Shown here: positions 9,108 to 19,330 of the stretch, in pieces
How the letters are laid out: each line of letters opens with the position of its first letter
Numbering within the stretch: the stretch's first letter is position 1
DNA from: Antiquaquibacter soli
Lineage (GTDB): Bacteria > Actinomycetota > Actinomycetes > Actinomycetales > Microbacteriaceae
Assembly: GCF_030580675.1 (NCBI RefSeq)
Contig: NZ_JAUQUB010000001.1
Coordinates: 930,001-994,000 of the forward strand
Reading direction: 5' to 3'
Length of the DNA: 64,000 nucleotides
Translations under genes and position numbers: made by a program
The notes under the pieces: generated by a model
The model's input: only the letters and a program-made list of their open reading frames with translations
The model's database searches: none
What the model was told of the DNA's origin: nothing

Positions 9108-11078
9108 GTGACTGATGTCAACATCCACGCCTCGGGCGTGGGTTCCCGCTCCGACCTGAGCGCTCTCAAGCTCGCCGAGCTCCAGGCTCTCGCGAGCTCT
9201 CTGGGCATCGCCGGGGCAGCCAAACTTCGTAAAGGAGAACTCGTGGACGCCATCACCGAGAACCAGAACGCAGACGATTCCGCGCCGGCCGAGGAGTCGG
9301 CTCCGGTGACCGAGGCCCCCGCGGACGCAGTGGCCGAGGATGCTCCGGCCGAGGCCCCCGCCGCCGAGGCCGAGGCCCCCGCCGCCGAGGCCGCGGAGCC
9401 CGCCGCCGCCGAGCCCGCGGCCGTGCCCGTGCGCAAGCGCGGCTCGCGCCGGGTGACGAGCGCGGACACCGAGGCCATCGCCGCGGCTCCCGTGCTCGCG
9501 GGCGCCCCGATCGTCGACCTCCCCGAGGTCGCTCCCGAGCAGCGCCGCTCGGCCGCGAGCATCTCGGAGGCCGACCTGGGCATCGAGCTGCCCGAGGGCC
9601 CGACCGGCCACGCCCCGGCGTCGGAGGGCGACGAGTCCGAGCCGACGGAGAACGAGGGCGGCTCCGGTCGCTCGCGCAACCGCAACCGCAACCGCAACAA
9701 CAACGGCGGCGGCAACGGCAACCAGCAGAACCAGAACGGCAACCGCCAGGGCAACCAGAACCAGGGCGGCAACCAGAACCAGAACGGCAACGGCCCGCAG
9801 CAGCAGCGCTCCGGCGAGGTCGACGGCGAGGGCGAGCGTTCCGGCCGCAGCCGCTACCGCGACCGCAAGCGCGGCCGTGGCGGCTCGCTCGGCGACGACT
9901 TCGAGCCCGAGATCACCGAGGACGACGTGCTCATCCCGGTGGCGGGCATCCTCGATGTTCTCGACAACTACGCCTTCGTGCGCACCACCGGCTACCTCCC
10001 CGGCAACAACGACGTCTACGTCTCGCTCGGCCAGGTCAAGAAGTACAACCTCCGCAAGGGCGACGCGGTCGTCGGCGCGATCCGCCAGCCGCGCGAGGGC
10101 GAGCAGGGCCAGGGCCGCCAGAAGTACAACGCGATCGTGAAGATCGACTCGATCAACGGGCTTCCCGTCGAGGAGGCCGCGAACCGCGTCGAGTTCGGCA
10201 AGCTCACCCCGCTCTACCCGCAGGAGCGACTGCGCCTCGAGACCGAGCCCACGAAGCTCTCGACCCGCATCATCGACCTCGTGTCGCCGATCGGCAAGGG
10301 CCAGCGCGGCCTCATCGTCTCGCCGCCGAAGGCGGGCAAGACGCTCGTGCTGCAGGCGATCGCAAACGCGATCGCGAAGAACAACCCCGAGGTCCACCTC
10401 ATGGTCGTGCTCGTCGACGAGCGCCCCGAAGAGGTCACCGACATGCAGCGCACGGTCAAGGGCGAGGTCATCGCCTCGACGTTCGACCGTCCCGCCGAGG
10501 ACCACACGACGGTCGCCGAGCTCGCGATCGAGCGCGCCAAGCGACTCGTCGAGCTCGGCCACGACGTCGTCGTCCTCCTCGACTCGATCACCCGCCTCGG
10601 CCGCGCCTACAACCTCGCGGCGCCGGCATCCGGTCGCATCCTGTCCGGCGGTGTCGACTCGTCGGCCCTCTACCCGCCGAAGCGCTTCTTCGGCGCGGCG
10701 CGCAACATCGAGGAGGGCGGCTCGCTCACCATCATCGCGACCGCTCTCGTCGAGACCGGCTCGAAGATGGACGAGGTGATCTTCGAGGAGTTCAAGGGCA
10801 CCGGCAACATGGAGCTGCGCCTCTCGCGCCAGCTCGCTGACAAGCGGATCTTCCCGGCGGTCGACGTCAACGCGTCGGGCACCCGCCGCGAGGAGATGCT
10901 CATGGGCGCCGACGAGGTCAAGGTCACCTGGAAGCTGCGTCGTGCGCTCGCGGGCCTCGACCAGCAGCAGGCGCTGGAGATCGTGCTCGGCAAGCTCAAG
11001 GAGACGCAGTCGAACGTCGAGTTCCTCATGCAGATCCAGAAGTCGATGCCGGCTCCGGGCTCGCACAAGGAGGACTAG
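9108..11078 (+). CDS. rho: Transcription termination factor Rho
   Basis: Rho is a hexameric RNA-dependent ATPase that ends transcription. This one has 656 residues, against about 420 in E. coli. The N-terminal SAP-like domain ([13 protein letters not shown]...[11 protein letters not shown]) is at about 20-50. A long low-complexity insertion follows (about 55-260), first Ala/Glu/Pro-rich, then Arg/Asn/Gln/Gly-rich. The cold-shock RNA-binding domain covers about 275-350 and the RecA-type ATPase has Walker A SPPKAGKT with K411. Such insertions are typical of high-GC actinobacterial Rho. GTG 9108 follows a GGGGGAAGG ribosome-binding site. prfA begins two bases after the stop; rpmE, found between them in mycobacteria, is absent. 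Confidence 0.96.
   Translation: MTDVNIHASGVGSRSDLSALKLAELQALASSLGIAGAAKLRKGELVDAITENQNADDSAPAEESAPVTEAPADAVAEDAPAEAPAAEAEAPAAEAAEPAAAEPAAVPVRKRGSRRVTSADTEAIAAAPVLAGAPIVDLPEVAPEQRRSAASISEADLGIELPEGPTGHAPASEGDESEPTENEGGSGRSRNRNRNRNNNGGGNGNQQNQNGNRQGNQNQGGNQNQNGNGPQQQRSGEVDGEGERSGRSRYRDRKRGRGGSLGDDFEPEITEDDVLIPVAGILDVLDNYAFVRTTGYLPGNNDVYVSLGQVKKYNLRKGDAVVGAIRQPREGEQGQGRQKYNAIVKIDSINGLPVEEAANRVEFGKLTPLYPQERLRLETEPTKLSTRIIDLVSPIGKGQRGLIVSPPKAGKTLVLQAIANAIAKNNPEVHLMVVLVDERPEEVTDMQRTVKGEVIASTFDRPAEDHTTVAELAIERAKRLVELGHDVVVLLDSITRLGRAYNLAAPASGRILSGGVDSSALYPPKRFFGAARNIEEGGSLTIIATALVETGSKMDEVIFEEFKGTGNMELRLSRQLADKRIFPAVDVNASGTRREEMLMGADEVKVTWKLRRALAGLDQQQALEIVLGKLKETQSNVEFLMQIQKSMPAPGSHKED
9673..9810 (+). 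repeat. Low-complexity Arg/Asn/Gln/Gly codon tract within rho
   Basis: Simple-sequence DNA built from CGCAAC, AACGGC and CAGAACCAG units encodes runs such as [16 protein letters not shown] and [12 protein letters not shown]. It is the basic, probably disordered part of the Rho insertion that adds RNA contacts in characterised high-GC Rho proteins. The unit pattern makes it prone to length change between strains. Confidence 0.75.
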
Positions 11079-11080
11079 CC

Positions 11081-12160
11081 GTGTTCGAGTCAGTGCAGCA
11101 GCTACTGGCCGAACATGACGAGCTCCAGGGCCAGCTCGCTGACCCCGACCTCCACTCAGACCCGGTCAGGTCCCGCAAGGTCAACCGCCGCTACGCGGAG
11201 CTGTCGCGCATCGTCGCGGCCTATCACGAGTGGCGCCAGCTGACGGACGACCTCGCCGCCGCTACCGAGATGGCCGCGGAGGACGCCTCGTTCGCCGAGG
11301 AGATTCCGGGGCTCACGGAGAGCCTGGATGCCGCGCAGGAGAAGCTCCGGCGTCTGCTCATCCCGCGCGACCCCAACGACTCCCGCGACGTCATCATGGA
11401 GATCAAGATGGGTGAGGGCGGCGCGGAGTCGGCGCTCTTCGCGGGCGACCTGTTGCGCATGTACCTGCACTACGCGGAGTCCAAGCGCTGGAAGACGGAG
11501 ATCATCGAGCAGACCTCGAGCGACCTCGGGGGCATCAAGGACGTCCAGGTCGCCTTCAAGGGCACCTCGAGCGACCCCGCCGAGGGCGTCTGGGCGCACC
11601 TCAAGTACGAGGGCGGCGTGCACCGAGTGCAGCGCGTTCCCGCGACGGAGTCGCAGGGGCGCATCCACACGTCGGCCGCCGGCGTGCTCGTGTTCCCCGA
11701 GGTGGACGAGCCCGAAGAGGTCGAGATCAACCCCAACGATCTCAAGATCGACGTCTATCGCTCGAGCGGCCCGGGCGGCCAGTCGGTCAACACGACCGAC
11801 TCCGCGGTGCGCATCACCCACCTGCCCACCGGGATCGTTGTGGCGATGCAGAACGAGAAGAGCCAGCTCCAGAACCGCGAGGCCGCCATGCGCGTGCTGC
11901 GCGCGCGAATCCTCGCGAAGTACCAGGAGGAGGCTGACGCCGAGGCGGCCGAGTTCCGCAAGGGGCAGATCCGGACCATGGACCGCTCGGAGCGCATCCG
12001 CACGTACAACTTCCCCGAGAACCGCATCGCGGACCATCGCACCGGATACAAGGCGTACAACCTCGACGCGGTGATGAACGGCGCTCTCGACCCGGTCATC
12101 CAGTCCTGCATCACGGCCGACGAGGAGGCCCGGCTCGCCGAGCTGGGCTCCGAGTCCTAG
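11081..12160 (+). CDS. prfA: Peptide chain release factor 1
   Basis: RF1 recognises UAA and UAG stop codons and triggers peptide release on the ribosome. The protein has 359 residues, the normal length. The stop-codon recognition tripeptide PAT lies in [15 protein letters not shown], which marks RF1 rather than RF2. The catalytic GGQ is at residues 232-234 in [20 protein letters not shown] 11081 begins two bases after the rho stop, so it is expected to be co-transcribed with rho. The methyltransferase that modifies its GGQ glutamine follows. Confidence 0.96.
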   Translation: MFESVQQLLAEHDELQGQLADPDLHSDPVRSRKVNRRYAELSRIVAAYHEWRQLTDDLAAATEMAAEDASFAEEIPGLTESLDAAQEKLRRLLIPRDPNDSRDVIMEIKMGEGGAESALFAGDLLRMYLHYAESKRWKTEIIEQTSSDLGGIKDVQVAFKGTSSDPAEGVWAHLKYEGGVHRVQRVPATESQGRIHTSAAGVLVFPEVDEPEEVEINPNDLKIDVYRSSGPGGQSVNTTDSAVRITHLPTGIVVAMQNEKSQLQNREAAMRVLRARILAKYQEEADAEAAEFRKGQIRTMDRSERIRTYNFPENRIADHRTGYKAYNLDAVMNGALDPVIQSCITADEEARLAELGSES

Positions 12161-12191
12161 CTTTTACCGACGGAAGTCGTTACCCGAGACG

Positions 12192-13046
12192 ATGAACCTC
12201 GCTGCCGCCCTCGATCGCGCCACGGGCATCCTCGAGTCCGCGGGCGTGCCGAACGCGCGCGTGGACGCCGAGCTTCTCGCGGGGCACATCCTCGGCATCA
12301 GCCGCGGGGGAGTGCAGGCCCGCGTTGCGACGGAGGCCTCACTAGGGCCGGACGAGGCGTACGAACTCGCGGAGTTCGTCGAGCGCCGCGCCGCCCGGGA
12401 GCCGCTCCAGCACATCACGGGGGTGGCGTACTTCCGCTCGCTCGAGCTCGCGGTCGGCCCGGGGGTGTTCGTCCCGCGGCCCGAGACGGAGGCTGTCGCG
12501 CAGTTCGCGATCGACGCCCTGCGCGCGGTGGCCTCGCCCGAGCCCGTCGGGGTCGACCTCGGCATGGGGTCGGGGGCCATCGTCCTCGCCCTCGCCACCG
12601 AGGTCCCGCACGCCCGTGTCTACGGCGTCGAGGTCTCCCCGCGGGCGTTCGTGTGGGCGCGCCAGAACTTCCGGTCCGTGGGGGCTGCCAACGCCACGCC
12701 GGTATTCATCGACCTCGTCGACGCCCTGCCCGAGCTCGACGGCGGAGTGGATGTCGTGATCTCGAACCCGCCGTACATCCCGCTCGGCGCGATCCCGCGC
12801 GACCCCGAGGTGCGCCTCCACGACCCCGAGCTCGCGCTCTACGGCGGCGAGGACGGGCTGGATGTCGTGCGCCAGGTCTCCCAGACCGCGCGGCGGCTCC
12901 TGCGCCCCGGTGGCACCCTCGTGCTCGAGCACGGCGAGCTGCAGGCCGCGCCGATCGCGGCACTGCTCGAGCAGGACGGCTGGCGATCGATCTCCCACCA
13001 CCGCGACCTCACGGGGCGCGACCGCGCGACGGTCGCGCTGCGCTAG
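12192..13046 (+). CDS. prmC: Release factor glutamine N5-methyltransferase
   Basis: PrmC (HemK) methylates the GGQ glutamine of RF1 and RF2 with S-adenosylmethionine. The protein has 284 residues, with an N-terminal helical substrate domain (about 1-80) and a Rossmann methyltransferase domain. The SAM-binding loop is GVDLGMGSGAIVLALA and the catalytic NPPY is at residues 192-195. Encoded 31 bases after prfA, as in many actinobacteria. It converges on the HAD genes with 26 bases between stops, and no clear terminator is seen there. Confidence 0.94.
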   Translation: MNLAAALDRATGILESAGVPNARVDAELLAGHILGISRGGVQARVATEASLGPDEAYELAEFVERRAAREPLQHITGVAYFRSLELAVGPGVFVPRPETEAVAQFAIDALRAVASPEPVGVDLGMGSGAIVLALATEVPHARVYGVEVSPRAFVWARQNFRSVGAANATPVFIDLVDALPELDGGVDVVISNPPYIPLGAIPRDPEVRLHDPELALYGGEDGLDVVRQVSQTARRLLRPGGTLVLEHGELQAAPIAALLEQDGWRSISHHRDLTGRDRATVALR

Positions 13047-13072
13047 GCGCGAGCCGCGGCGGCGGGTGTCTA

Positions 13073-13690
13073 CTAGCTTCGCCGCGTCGCGGCGAACGAC
13101 TCGATCGCCGCGAGCAGGGCATCCGGAGAGCGGAACAGGTGCGCGGTGATGCCCACGCTCGCCGCGCCCTCGACGTTGATGAGCAGGTCGTCGGCGAAGA
13201 AGGCGTCCTCGGCCGCGACCCCGTATGCCTCGAGCACCCGCTCGAAGACGACGGGGTCGGGCTTGCGCGCCCCGTAATCGCTCGAGGTGTACAGGTGGTC
13301 GCCGAACAGCTCCACGAGCTCGGGGGCGATCGTGCGCAAGTGCTTGGAGACGAGCGGGCCGTTGTTGGTGAGCAGCGTCACCTGGCCGAAGTCCTTGGCG
13401 CGGCGCACCGCGGCGAGTGAGCCCGGGAAGGCCGTCATCGCCTCGGCGCGGATGCGCACCCACTCGGCCTCGTCGAGCTCCATTCCCATCGCGCGCGAGA
13501 CAGCCGCCAGGTAGTCGTCCGCGGTCGCGTAGGCGCCCGCTTCGGCCGCCCACTCGCCACCGTCGTTCCACCAGCGCCGACGCAGCTCGCCGAGGTCGTA
13601 GCCGGTGATGTCGGTCAGTCCCGCCATCCGCACGCGCCAGTCGTAGTCGTACAGCACGTCGTCCATGTCGAAGATGAAGAGCAGGCTCAT
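13073..13690 (-). CDS. HAD-superfamily hydrolase, second gene of a tandem pair
   Basis: The protein has 205 residues and belongs to the HAD phosphatase superfamily. Motif I is FDMDDVLYDYD with nucleophile Asp8 and acid/base Asp10; motif II is LLTNNGP; motif III/IV is the GARKPDP and FFADDLLINVEGA regions. All-helical cap sequence lies between motifs I and II. Substrate unknown; the layout resembles haloacid dehalogenase/YihX-type sugar phosphatases. Its ATG overlaps the stop of the upstream HAD gene in ATGA. The two proteins align along their whole length, so they probably arose by tandem duplication. Mycobacteria do not have this pair between prmC and the Sua5 gene. Confidence 0.85.
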   Translation of the reverse strand: MSLLFIFDMDDVLYDYDWRVRMAGLTDITGYDLGELRRRWWNDGGEWAAEAGAYATADDYLAAVSRAMGMELDEAEWVRIRAEAMTAFPGSLAAVRRAKDFGQVTLLTNNGPLVSKHLRTIAPELVELFGDHLYTSSDYGARKPDPVVFERVLEAYGVAAEDAFFADDLLINVEGAASVGITAHLFRSPDALLAAIESFAATRRS

Positions 13691-14313
13691 CGCGCAGCGA
13701 ACCCCTCGATCGCGGCGAGCAGGGCATCCGTCTGGAACTGCCCGTCGACAGCGACGAGCCGGTGCCCGGCCATGCCCACGCCGCGGGCGCCGTCGACGTT
13801 GGCGGCGGAGTCGTCGGCCAGGAAGGCGTCGGATGCCTCGGCCCCGAAGCGATCGAGTGCCCGGCGGTACACCTCCGCTCCCGGCTTGCGCGCGCCCAGG
13901 TCGCAGCTCACGAGGACGTTGCCGTCGAGGATCTCGAGCACGTCGGGGATGAGGAGGGGCAGGGCCGCCGCCGTCGCGGCGGGATTGTTCGACAGGAGCG
14001 ACACCGTGCCGAGCTCGGCGGCGCGGCGCAAGGCGGCGACGCTGCCGTCGATCCGGGTCATCGCGGCGCGGCGGGCATCCGCCCACTCCTCAAGCGCGAG
14101 CCGACGGGTTCCCGTGACCTCGGCGAAGTGATCGAGGTAGAGGTCGGCCGAGTTCCACTCGCCGGCCTCGGCGCGCGCCTCGAATCCATCCGCCCACCAC
14201 GATCGGGCGAGGTGGTACTGGCTCGTGCCGAGCATGGTAGCCAGGGCGGGCAGCCGTCGGCGGAAGTCGTACGCGTAGAGCGTCTTGTCGAGGTCGAAGA
14301 AGTAGAGGTTCAC
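13687..14313 (-). CDS. HAD-superfamily hydrolase, first gene of a tandem pair
   Basis: The protein has 208 residues from GTG 14313. Motif I is FFDLDKTLYAYD (Asp7, Asp9), motif II SLLSNNPA, motif III the Lys of GARKPGAE, and motif IV FLADDSAANVDGA, so the catalytic set is complete. The LYAYD signature after motif I is shared with pyrimidine 5'-nucleotidase-like HADs (yeast SDT1/PHM8 type), a tentative hint at nucleotide monophosphates as substrate. It is divergent from tsaC and translationally coupled to the second HAD gene. The upstream frame is open but lacks family sequence, so GTG 14313 is chosen. Confidence 0.85.
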   Translation of the reverse strand: MNLYFFDLDKTLYAYDFRRRLPALATMLGTSQYHLARSWWADGFEARAEAGEWNSADLYLDHFAEVTGTRRLALEEWADARRAAMTRIDGSVAALRRAAELGTVSLLSNNPAATAAALPLLIPDVLEILDGNVLVSCDLGARKPGAEVYRRALDRFGAEASDAFLADDSAANVDGARGVGMAGHRLVAVDGQFQTDALLAAIEGFAAR

Positions 14314-14361
14314 GGGCCTCCCATCCTGCCATCCTCGCGACCTCCACTCGGGCGCGCCGGG

Positions 14362-14367
14362 TACGAT
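14362..14367 (+). promoter_or_regulatory. Candidate -10 box (TACGAT) upstream of tsaC
   Basis: TACGAT ends nine bases before the tsaC ATG, giving a leader of only a few bases. It lies in the 63-base gap divergent from the HAD pair. Because the HAD genes interrupt the plus-strand block, tsaC, wecA and the ATP synthase genes need a promoter here or further on. Confidence 0.4.
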
Positions 14368-14376
14368 TGAGCCACC

Positions 14377-15033
14377 ATGCCCCCCATCTACGACGCCTCG
14401 GTGCCGGCCGAGCTCCTCACCGGCATGCGTCTGGCCCGCACTGCGATCGGCCGAGGCGACCTCGTCGTCATCCCCACCGACACGGTGTACGGCGTCGCCG
14501 CCGACGCGTTCAGCCCCGCCGCCGTCGAGAAGCTCGTCACGGCCAAGGGCCGTACCCGAGAGGCGCCGCCGCCGGTGCTCATCCCGGGCATCCCGACCCT
14601 CGACGCGCTCGCCGAGTCCGTTCCTGACGAGGTGCGAGCCCTCGTCGCCGCGTTCTGGCCGGGCGGGCTCACGGTCATCCTCACCGCGCGCTCGACGCTC
14701 ACGTGGGACCTCGGCGAGACCCGCGGCATGGTCGCCCTGCGGATGCCCGCGCACCCGCTCGCGCTCGAGCTGCTCTCGGAGACCGGTCCGCTCGCAGTGT
14801 CGAGCGCCAACCTCACCGGTCGCCCTGCCGCGACGACGGCGGCGGAGGCGGAGGGGATGCTCGGCGACTCCGTCGCCGTCTACCTCGACGGGGGACCGGG
14901 AGGCTCCGTCGCGTCGACCATCGTCGACGCCACGGGCCTCGCACTGCCGAACGGCACCCTCAAGGTCGTGCGGGAGGGGGCGATCCCGCTCGACGCGATC
15001 CGCGACGTCGTGGGGGCCGACAAGTGCGCATAG
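14377..15033 (+). CDS. tsaC: L-threonylcarbamoyladenylate synthase (Sua5/YciO/TsaC family)
   Basis: This enzyme makes threonylcarbamoyl-AMP from threonine, bicarbonate and ATP, the first step of t6A37 tRNA modification. The protein has 218 residues, the short form without the extra C-terminal Sua5 domain. Family motifs include IPTDTVYGVAADAF, the basic substrate site KGRTREAPPPVLI, a PGGLTVIL segment and VSSANLTGRPA. It corresponds to Rv1301 in the conserved block. Its stop overlaps the wecA start by ten bases, indicating coupled translation. Confidence 0.93.
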   Translation: MPPIYDASVPAELLTGMRLARTAIGRGDLVVIPTDTVYGVAADAFSPAAVEKLVTAKGRTREAPPPVLIPGIPTLDALAESVPDEVRALVAAFWPGGLTVILTARSTLTWDLGETRGMVALRMPAHPLALELLSETGPLAVSSANLTGRPAATTAAEAEGMLGDSVAVYLDGGPGGSVASTIVDATGLALPNGTLKVVREGAIPLDAIRDVVGADKCA

Positions 15034-16259
15034 TCTTCTACCTGCTCGTCACGGGAATCTCGGCGCTCGTCACGTTCGGGCTCGCCTACCTCATCTGGCG
15101 GCTCTCGACGAAGTACAAGCTCTACCCGTCCATCCGCGAGCGTGACGTGCACACGCGCCCCACGCCCCGTCTCGGGGGAGTGGCGATGTTCATCGGCATC
15201 GTGGTGGCGTTCGTCGCGGCATCCTTCATCCCGCAGCTCGGCCTCGTCTTCGCGGAGCCCGGCAAGGTGCTCGGCCTCCTTGCGGCCGCGCTCATCATCG
15301 TTCTCATCGGGGTCGCCGACGACCTGTGGGACCTCGACTGGCTCACGAAGCTCGCGGGCCAGATCATCGCGGCAGGCATCCTCGCGTGGCAGGGCATCCA
15401 GCTGGCCACCCTGCCGATCGGCGGGCAGACGATCCTCTCGCCGTACATCTCGCTGTCGATCACGGTCCTCGCGGTCGTGCTCGTCATGAACGCGATCAAC
15501 TTCATCGACGGCCTCGACGGCCTCGTGGCGGGCGTCGCCCTCATCGCCAACGGGGTGTTCTTCGTCTACGTGTACATCCTGCAGGCGCGGGCCCAGACCG
15601 AGTACTTCAACCTGGCCTCCCTCACAACCGCGGTGCTCATCGGCGCGTGCATCGGCTTCCTGCCGCTCAACTTCCATCCCGCGAAGCTCTTCATGGGCGA
15701 TGCGGGGGCGCTCCTCGTCGGGCTCCTCATGGCGTCGTCGGCGATCTCCGTCACGGGCGAGGTCGACCCGCTGCTCATCTCGCAGCCGGACGTGTTCAAC
15801 GCCTACTTCCTCGCGGCGTACATCCCCATCCTGCTGCCGTTCGCCGTGCTCGTCGTTCCGCTGCTCGACTTCGGCATGGCGGTCGTGCGCCGCCTCCGGG
15901 CCGGCAAGTCGCCCTTCACGGCCGACCGCAAGCACCTGCACCACCGCCTCCTCGACATGGGGCACTCGCACCTGCACGCGGTGCTGCTGTTCTACGGCTG
16001 GACCCTCGTCGTCTCGGTCGGATGCCTCGGCTACATGTTCCTGCCGTGGTACCTGCCGACCCTCTTCATCGCCGTGGGGCTCGCGATCTGCACGATCATC
16101 ACGCTCGCACCGCTCAGCCGACGCAAGGCCCTCGAGTCCGCCGCCCAGCTCACCTCCCCCGACGAGGACGACGAGGTCGTCCGCTTCGACGCCCTCGATG
16201 CGGAGGGCGAGACCGACCCCGCGATGATCGAGTCGACTCCCCGAAAGGCCCCGCAGTGA
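15024..16259 (+). CDS. wecA: Polyprenyl-phosphate GlcNAc-1-phosphate transferase (WecA/TagO family)
   Basis: This integral membrane enzyme transfers a sugar-1-phosphate from a UDP-sugar to decaprenyl or undecaprenyl phosphate, starting cell-wall linkage unit or glycopolymer synthesis. The protein has 411 residues and about ten or eleven membrane segments. Motifs are HTRPTPRLGGVAMF, the Asp-rich VGVADDLWDLDW, NFIDGLDGL, KLFMGDAGALLVG and the HLHHRLLDMGH loop. GTG 15024 lies inside the tsaC 3' end; sequence upstream of it in this frame is only the tsaC shadow. It is the counterpart of Rv1302 and is coupled to the next gene by a GTGA overlap. Confidence 0.92.
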   Translation: MRIVFYLLVTGISALVTFGLAYLIWRLSTKYKLYPSIRERDVHTRPTPRLGGVAMFIGIVVAFVAASFIPQLGLVFAEPGKVLGLLAAALIIVLIGVADDLWDLDWLTKLAGQIIAAGILAWQGIQLATLPIGGQTILSPYISLSITVLAVVLVMNAINFIDGLDGLVAGVALIANGVFFVYVYILQARAQTEYFNLASLTTAVLIGACIGFLPLNFHPAKLFMGDAGALLVGLLMASSAISVTGEVDPLLISQPDVFNAYFLAAYIPILLPFAVLVVPLLDFGMAVVRRLRAGKSPFTADRKHLHHRLLDMGHSHLHAVLLFYGWTLVVSVGCLGYMFLPWYLPTLFIAVGLAICTIITLAPLSRRKALESAAQLTSPDEDDEVVRFDALDAEGETDPAMIESTPRKAPQ

Positions 16260-16714
16260 AATCCGCCACCATCCTCGCCCGGGCGCTCGTCTACGGCGTC
16301 ATCCTCACTGTCGCGATCGCCGTCGTCGGCTCGCTCGTCGGCTTCCTCGTCGCGGGCGTGCCGGGGCTCGTGAGCGGACTCATCGGTGCCGGCCTCACCG
16401 CCCTCTTCATGGTGCTCACGGCGGGCTCGATCGTGCTCGCCGCGAAGGCGACGAAGAACGAGCCGTCGAGCACCTTGTTCTTCGGGATCGTTCTCGGCTC
16501 GTGGCTGCTGAAGTTCGTGCTGTTCATCGCGATCCTGCTCGTGCTGCGCGGCCAGCCGTTCCTCGAGCCACTCGTGTTCTTCTTCTCGATCCTCGCCGCC
16601 GTCATCGGCAGCCTCGCCGTCGATGTGATCGCCTTCGTCGGATCGAGAGTGCCCTACGCGGATGTCCCGCTGCCGGGCGACGAGGCGGCCTCGGAGCGCA
16701 CGACACCGCAGTAA
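16256..16714 (+). CDS. AtpI-like small membrane protein preceding the ATP synthase operon
   Basis: The protein has 152 residues and four predicted membrane helices (about 5-27, 35-58, 75-97, 102-127), with an acidic, polar C-terminal tail. Position just before atpB, in the place of Rv1303, and the four-helix layout suggest an ATP synthase protein I-type assembly factor for the c-ring. Sequence identity to AtpI cannot be judged by eye, so the family is inferred. The GTG start overlaps the wecA stop in GTGA. The stop is doubled (TAATAG). Confidence 0.7.
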   Translation: MKSATILARALVYGVILTVAIAVVGSLVGFLVAGVPGLVSGLIGAGLTALFMVLTAGSIVLAAKATKNEPSSTLFFGIVLGSWLLKFVLFIAILLVLRGQPFLEPLVFFFSILAAVIGSLAVDVIAFVGSRVPYADVPLPGDEAASERTTPQ

Positions 16715-16719
16715 TAGAT

Positions 16720-16752
16720 GAACGGGCTATTCGATTGGGTGAGGGCCCGTTC
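16720..16752 (+). promoter_or_regulatory. Inverted repeat in the atpB leader (GAACGGGC ... GCCCGTTC)
   Basis: Perfect 8-base arms at 16720-16727 and 16745-16752 flank a 17-base loop in the gap between the AtpI-like gene and atpB. A moderately T-rich stretch follows. It could be a weak terminator or attenuator, or an operator. A possible promoter overlaps it: TTGGGT at 16735-16740 and GATAGT at 16757-16762, spaced by 16 bases. Confidence 0.45.
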
Positions 16753-16827
16753 TCTTGATAGTGTTTTCCACGAACATCCCCCTTTTCATCGCCGCGTGCC
16801 CCCACGCCCCGATTATCGGAGATAGCG

Positions 16828-17921
<1,094 letters not shown>

Positions 17922-17945
17922 GCCACAGCCCCTAAGGAGTACAGG

Positions 17946-18503
17946 ATGCTGAGCGCACTCCTGGCCGCTGCCGAGGAAGAGGCGTCGTCGCCGAATCCGC
18001 TGATCCCGGCCGTCTACGACATCATCTGGTCGGCGGTCTGCTTCGCGATCATCCTCGTCTTCTTCGTGTGGAAGTTCCTTCCCGCGATCCGCAAGACGCT
18101 GGATGCCCGTGCCGAGGCGATCGAGGGCGGCATCAAGAAGGCCGAGGTCGCGCAGGCCGAGGCCGCTGCCGCACTCGCGCAGTACCAGGATCAGCTCGCC
18201 GAGGGGCGCGCGGAGGCCGCGAAGATCCGCGAGCAGGCGCGCGCGGACGGCGGCAAGATCATCGCCGAGCTCAAGGAGCAGGCATCGGTCGAGGCCGCCC
18301 GCATCACCGCGGCCGCCCAGGCCCAGATCGAGGCGGAGCGCCAGGCGGCGCTCACGTCGCTGCGCGCCGAGGTCGGCTCGCTCGCGATCGACCTCGCTTC
18401 GGGCGTCATCGGCCAGAGCCTGAGCGACGACAAGAAGGCGTCGGCGCTCGTCGACCAGTTCCTGTCCGACCTCGAGTCCGACGAGAAGGCCCAGGCCAAG
18501 TAG
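17946..18503 (+). CDS. atpF: ATP synthase Fo subunit b
   Basis: Subunit b is the peripheral stalk linking Fo and F1. The protein has 185 residues: an N-terminal membrane helix at about 25-45 (WSAVCFAIILVFFVWKFLPA) and a long charged Ala/Glu-rich helix for b-b dimerisation through the rest. ATG 17946 follows AAGGAG. It is a normal separate b subunit, unlike the additional b-delta fusion of mycobacteria. It abuts atpH with no gap. Confidence 0.93.
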   Translation: MLSALLAAAEEEASSPNPLIPAVYDIIWSAVCFAIILVFFVWKFLPAIRKTLDARAEAIEGGIKKAEVAQAEAAAALAQYQDQLAEGRAEAAKIREQARADGGKIIAELKEQASVEAARITAAAQAQIEAERQAALTSLRAEVGSLAIDLASGVIGQSLSDDKKASALVDQFLSDLESDEKAQAK

Positions 18504-19295
18504 ATGGGTTCCGCGACGAGGGAGGCGCTCGCTTCGGCGAAGCGAGCACTGGAGGGCGTGTCCGCGAAGGACGCGCTCGCCATGGCGACGCAGCTGTTCC
18601 AGGCGGGTCGCGTCATCGGCGAGTCCGCGCAGCTGCGCGCGGCCCTCGCCGACCCGTCCGCGGACCCCGCGGCGAAGCAGGCGGTCATCGAAGCCCTGTT
18701 CTCCGGCCTCGGTGCGCCGGCGAGGGCTCTCCTGACGGACATCGCCGCTTCGCGCTGGTCGACTCAGGACGACCTGCTCGCGGGCATCGAGGAGGTCGGC
18801 ATCCGGGCGGCGGCCCTGTCTGCGGGCAAGGGCGTCTCGATTGAGGACGAGCTGTTCTCGTTCGGCGCAGCCGTCTCATCCGATGCCGAGCTCGAGCTCG
18901 CCGTCGGCAGCAAGCTCGGCAGCCCGGCAGCCAAGGCGGCCCTGGTCCGCTCGCTGCTGAAGAAGGCCAGCCCGCAGACCCTCGCGATCGTGGAGCACCT
19001 CGTCCAGCAGCCGCGCGGTCGCCGCATCGGCGAGCTCATCCGCTCGGCGGCGTCGATCGTCGCCGACCAGGCGGGGCTCTCGGTCGCGACGGTCGTCTCG
19101 GCCGTCCCCCTCTCGGCAGCGCAGCTCGAGCGGCTCCGCGCGGGCCTCGCGAAGCAGCACGGCCGCGACCTGCGCATCAACCAGGTCGTGGACCCGTCGA
19201 TCATCGGCGGTCTCCGCGTCCAGATCGGTGACGACGTCATCGACGGCAGCGTCTCGACGCGCCTCACAGACCTCAGGATTCGGCTCGCGTCCTAG
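18504..19295 (+). CDS. atpH: ATP synthase F1 subunit delta
   Basis: Delta connects the top of F1 to the b stalk. The protein has 263 residues, longer than the about 180 of E. coli; extended delta subunits are usual in this group. The C-terminal part carries the conserved delta signature region ([21 protein letters not shown] split around [15 protein letters not shown]). ATG 18504 follows the atpF stop directly, so translation is probably coupled. Confidence 0.92.
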   Translation: MGSATREALASAKRALEGVSAKDALAMATQLFQAGRVIGESAQLRAALADPSADPAAKQAVIEALFSGLGAPARALLTDIAASRWSTQDDLLAGIEEVGIRAAALSAGKGVSIEDELFSFGAAVSSDAELELAVGSKLGSPAAKAALVRSLLKKASPQTLAIVEHLVQQPRGRRIGELIRSAASIVADQAGLSVATVVSAVPLSAAQLERLRAGLAKQHGRDLRINQVVDPSIIGGLRVQIGDDVIDGSVSTRLTDLRIRLAS

Positions 19296-19330
19296 CGGCC
19301 CGCTTACTTTCCACGGAAGGCACAATCACA

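Noticed and set aside
9673-9810. Short tandem repeats in rho as a possible CRISPR or intergenic repeat array
   Set aside because: The repeats are irregular, lie in frame inside rho and encode the known type of Rho insertion.
12161-12191. CGAC-GGAA-GTCG hairpin after prfA as a terminator
   Set aside because: The stem has only four pairs and no U-tract, and prmC follows within 31 bases; it is more likely chance or part of the prmC ribosome-binding region.
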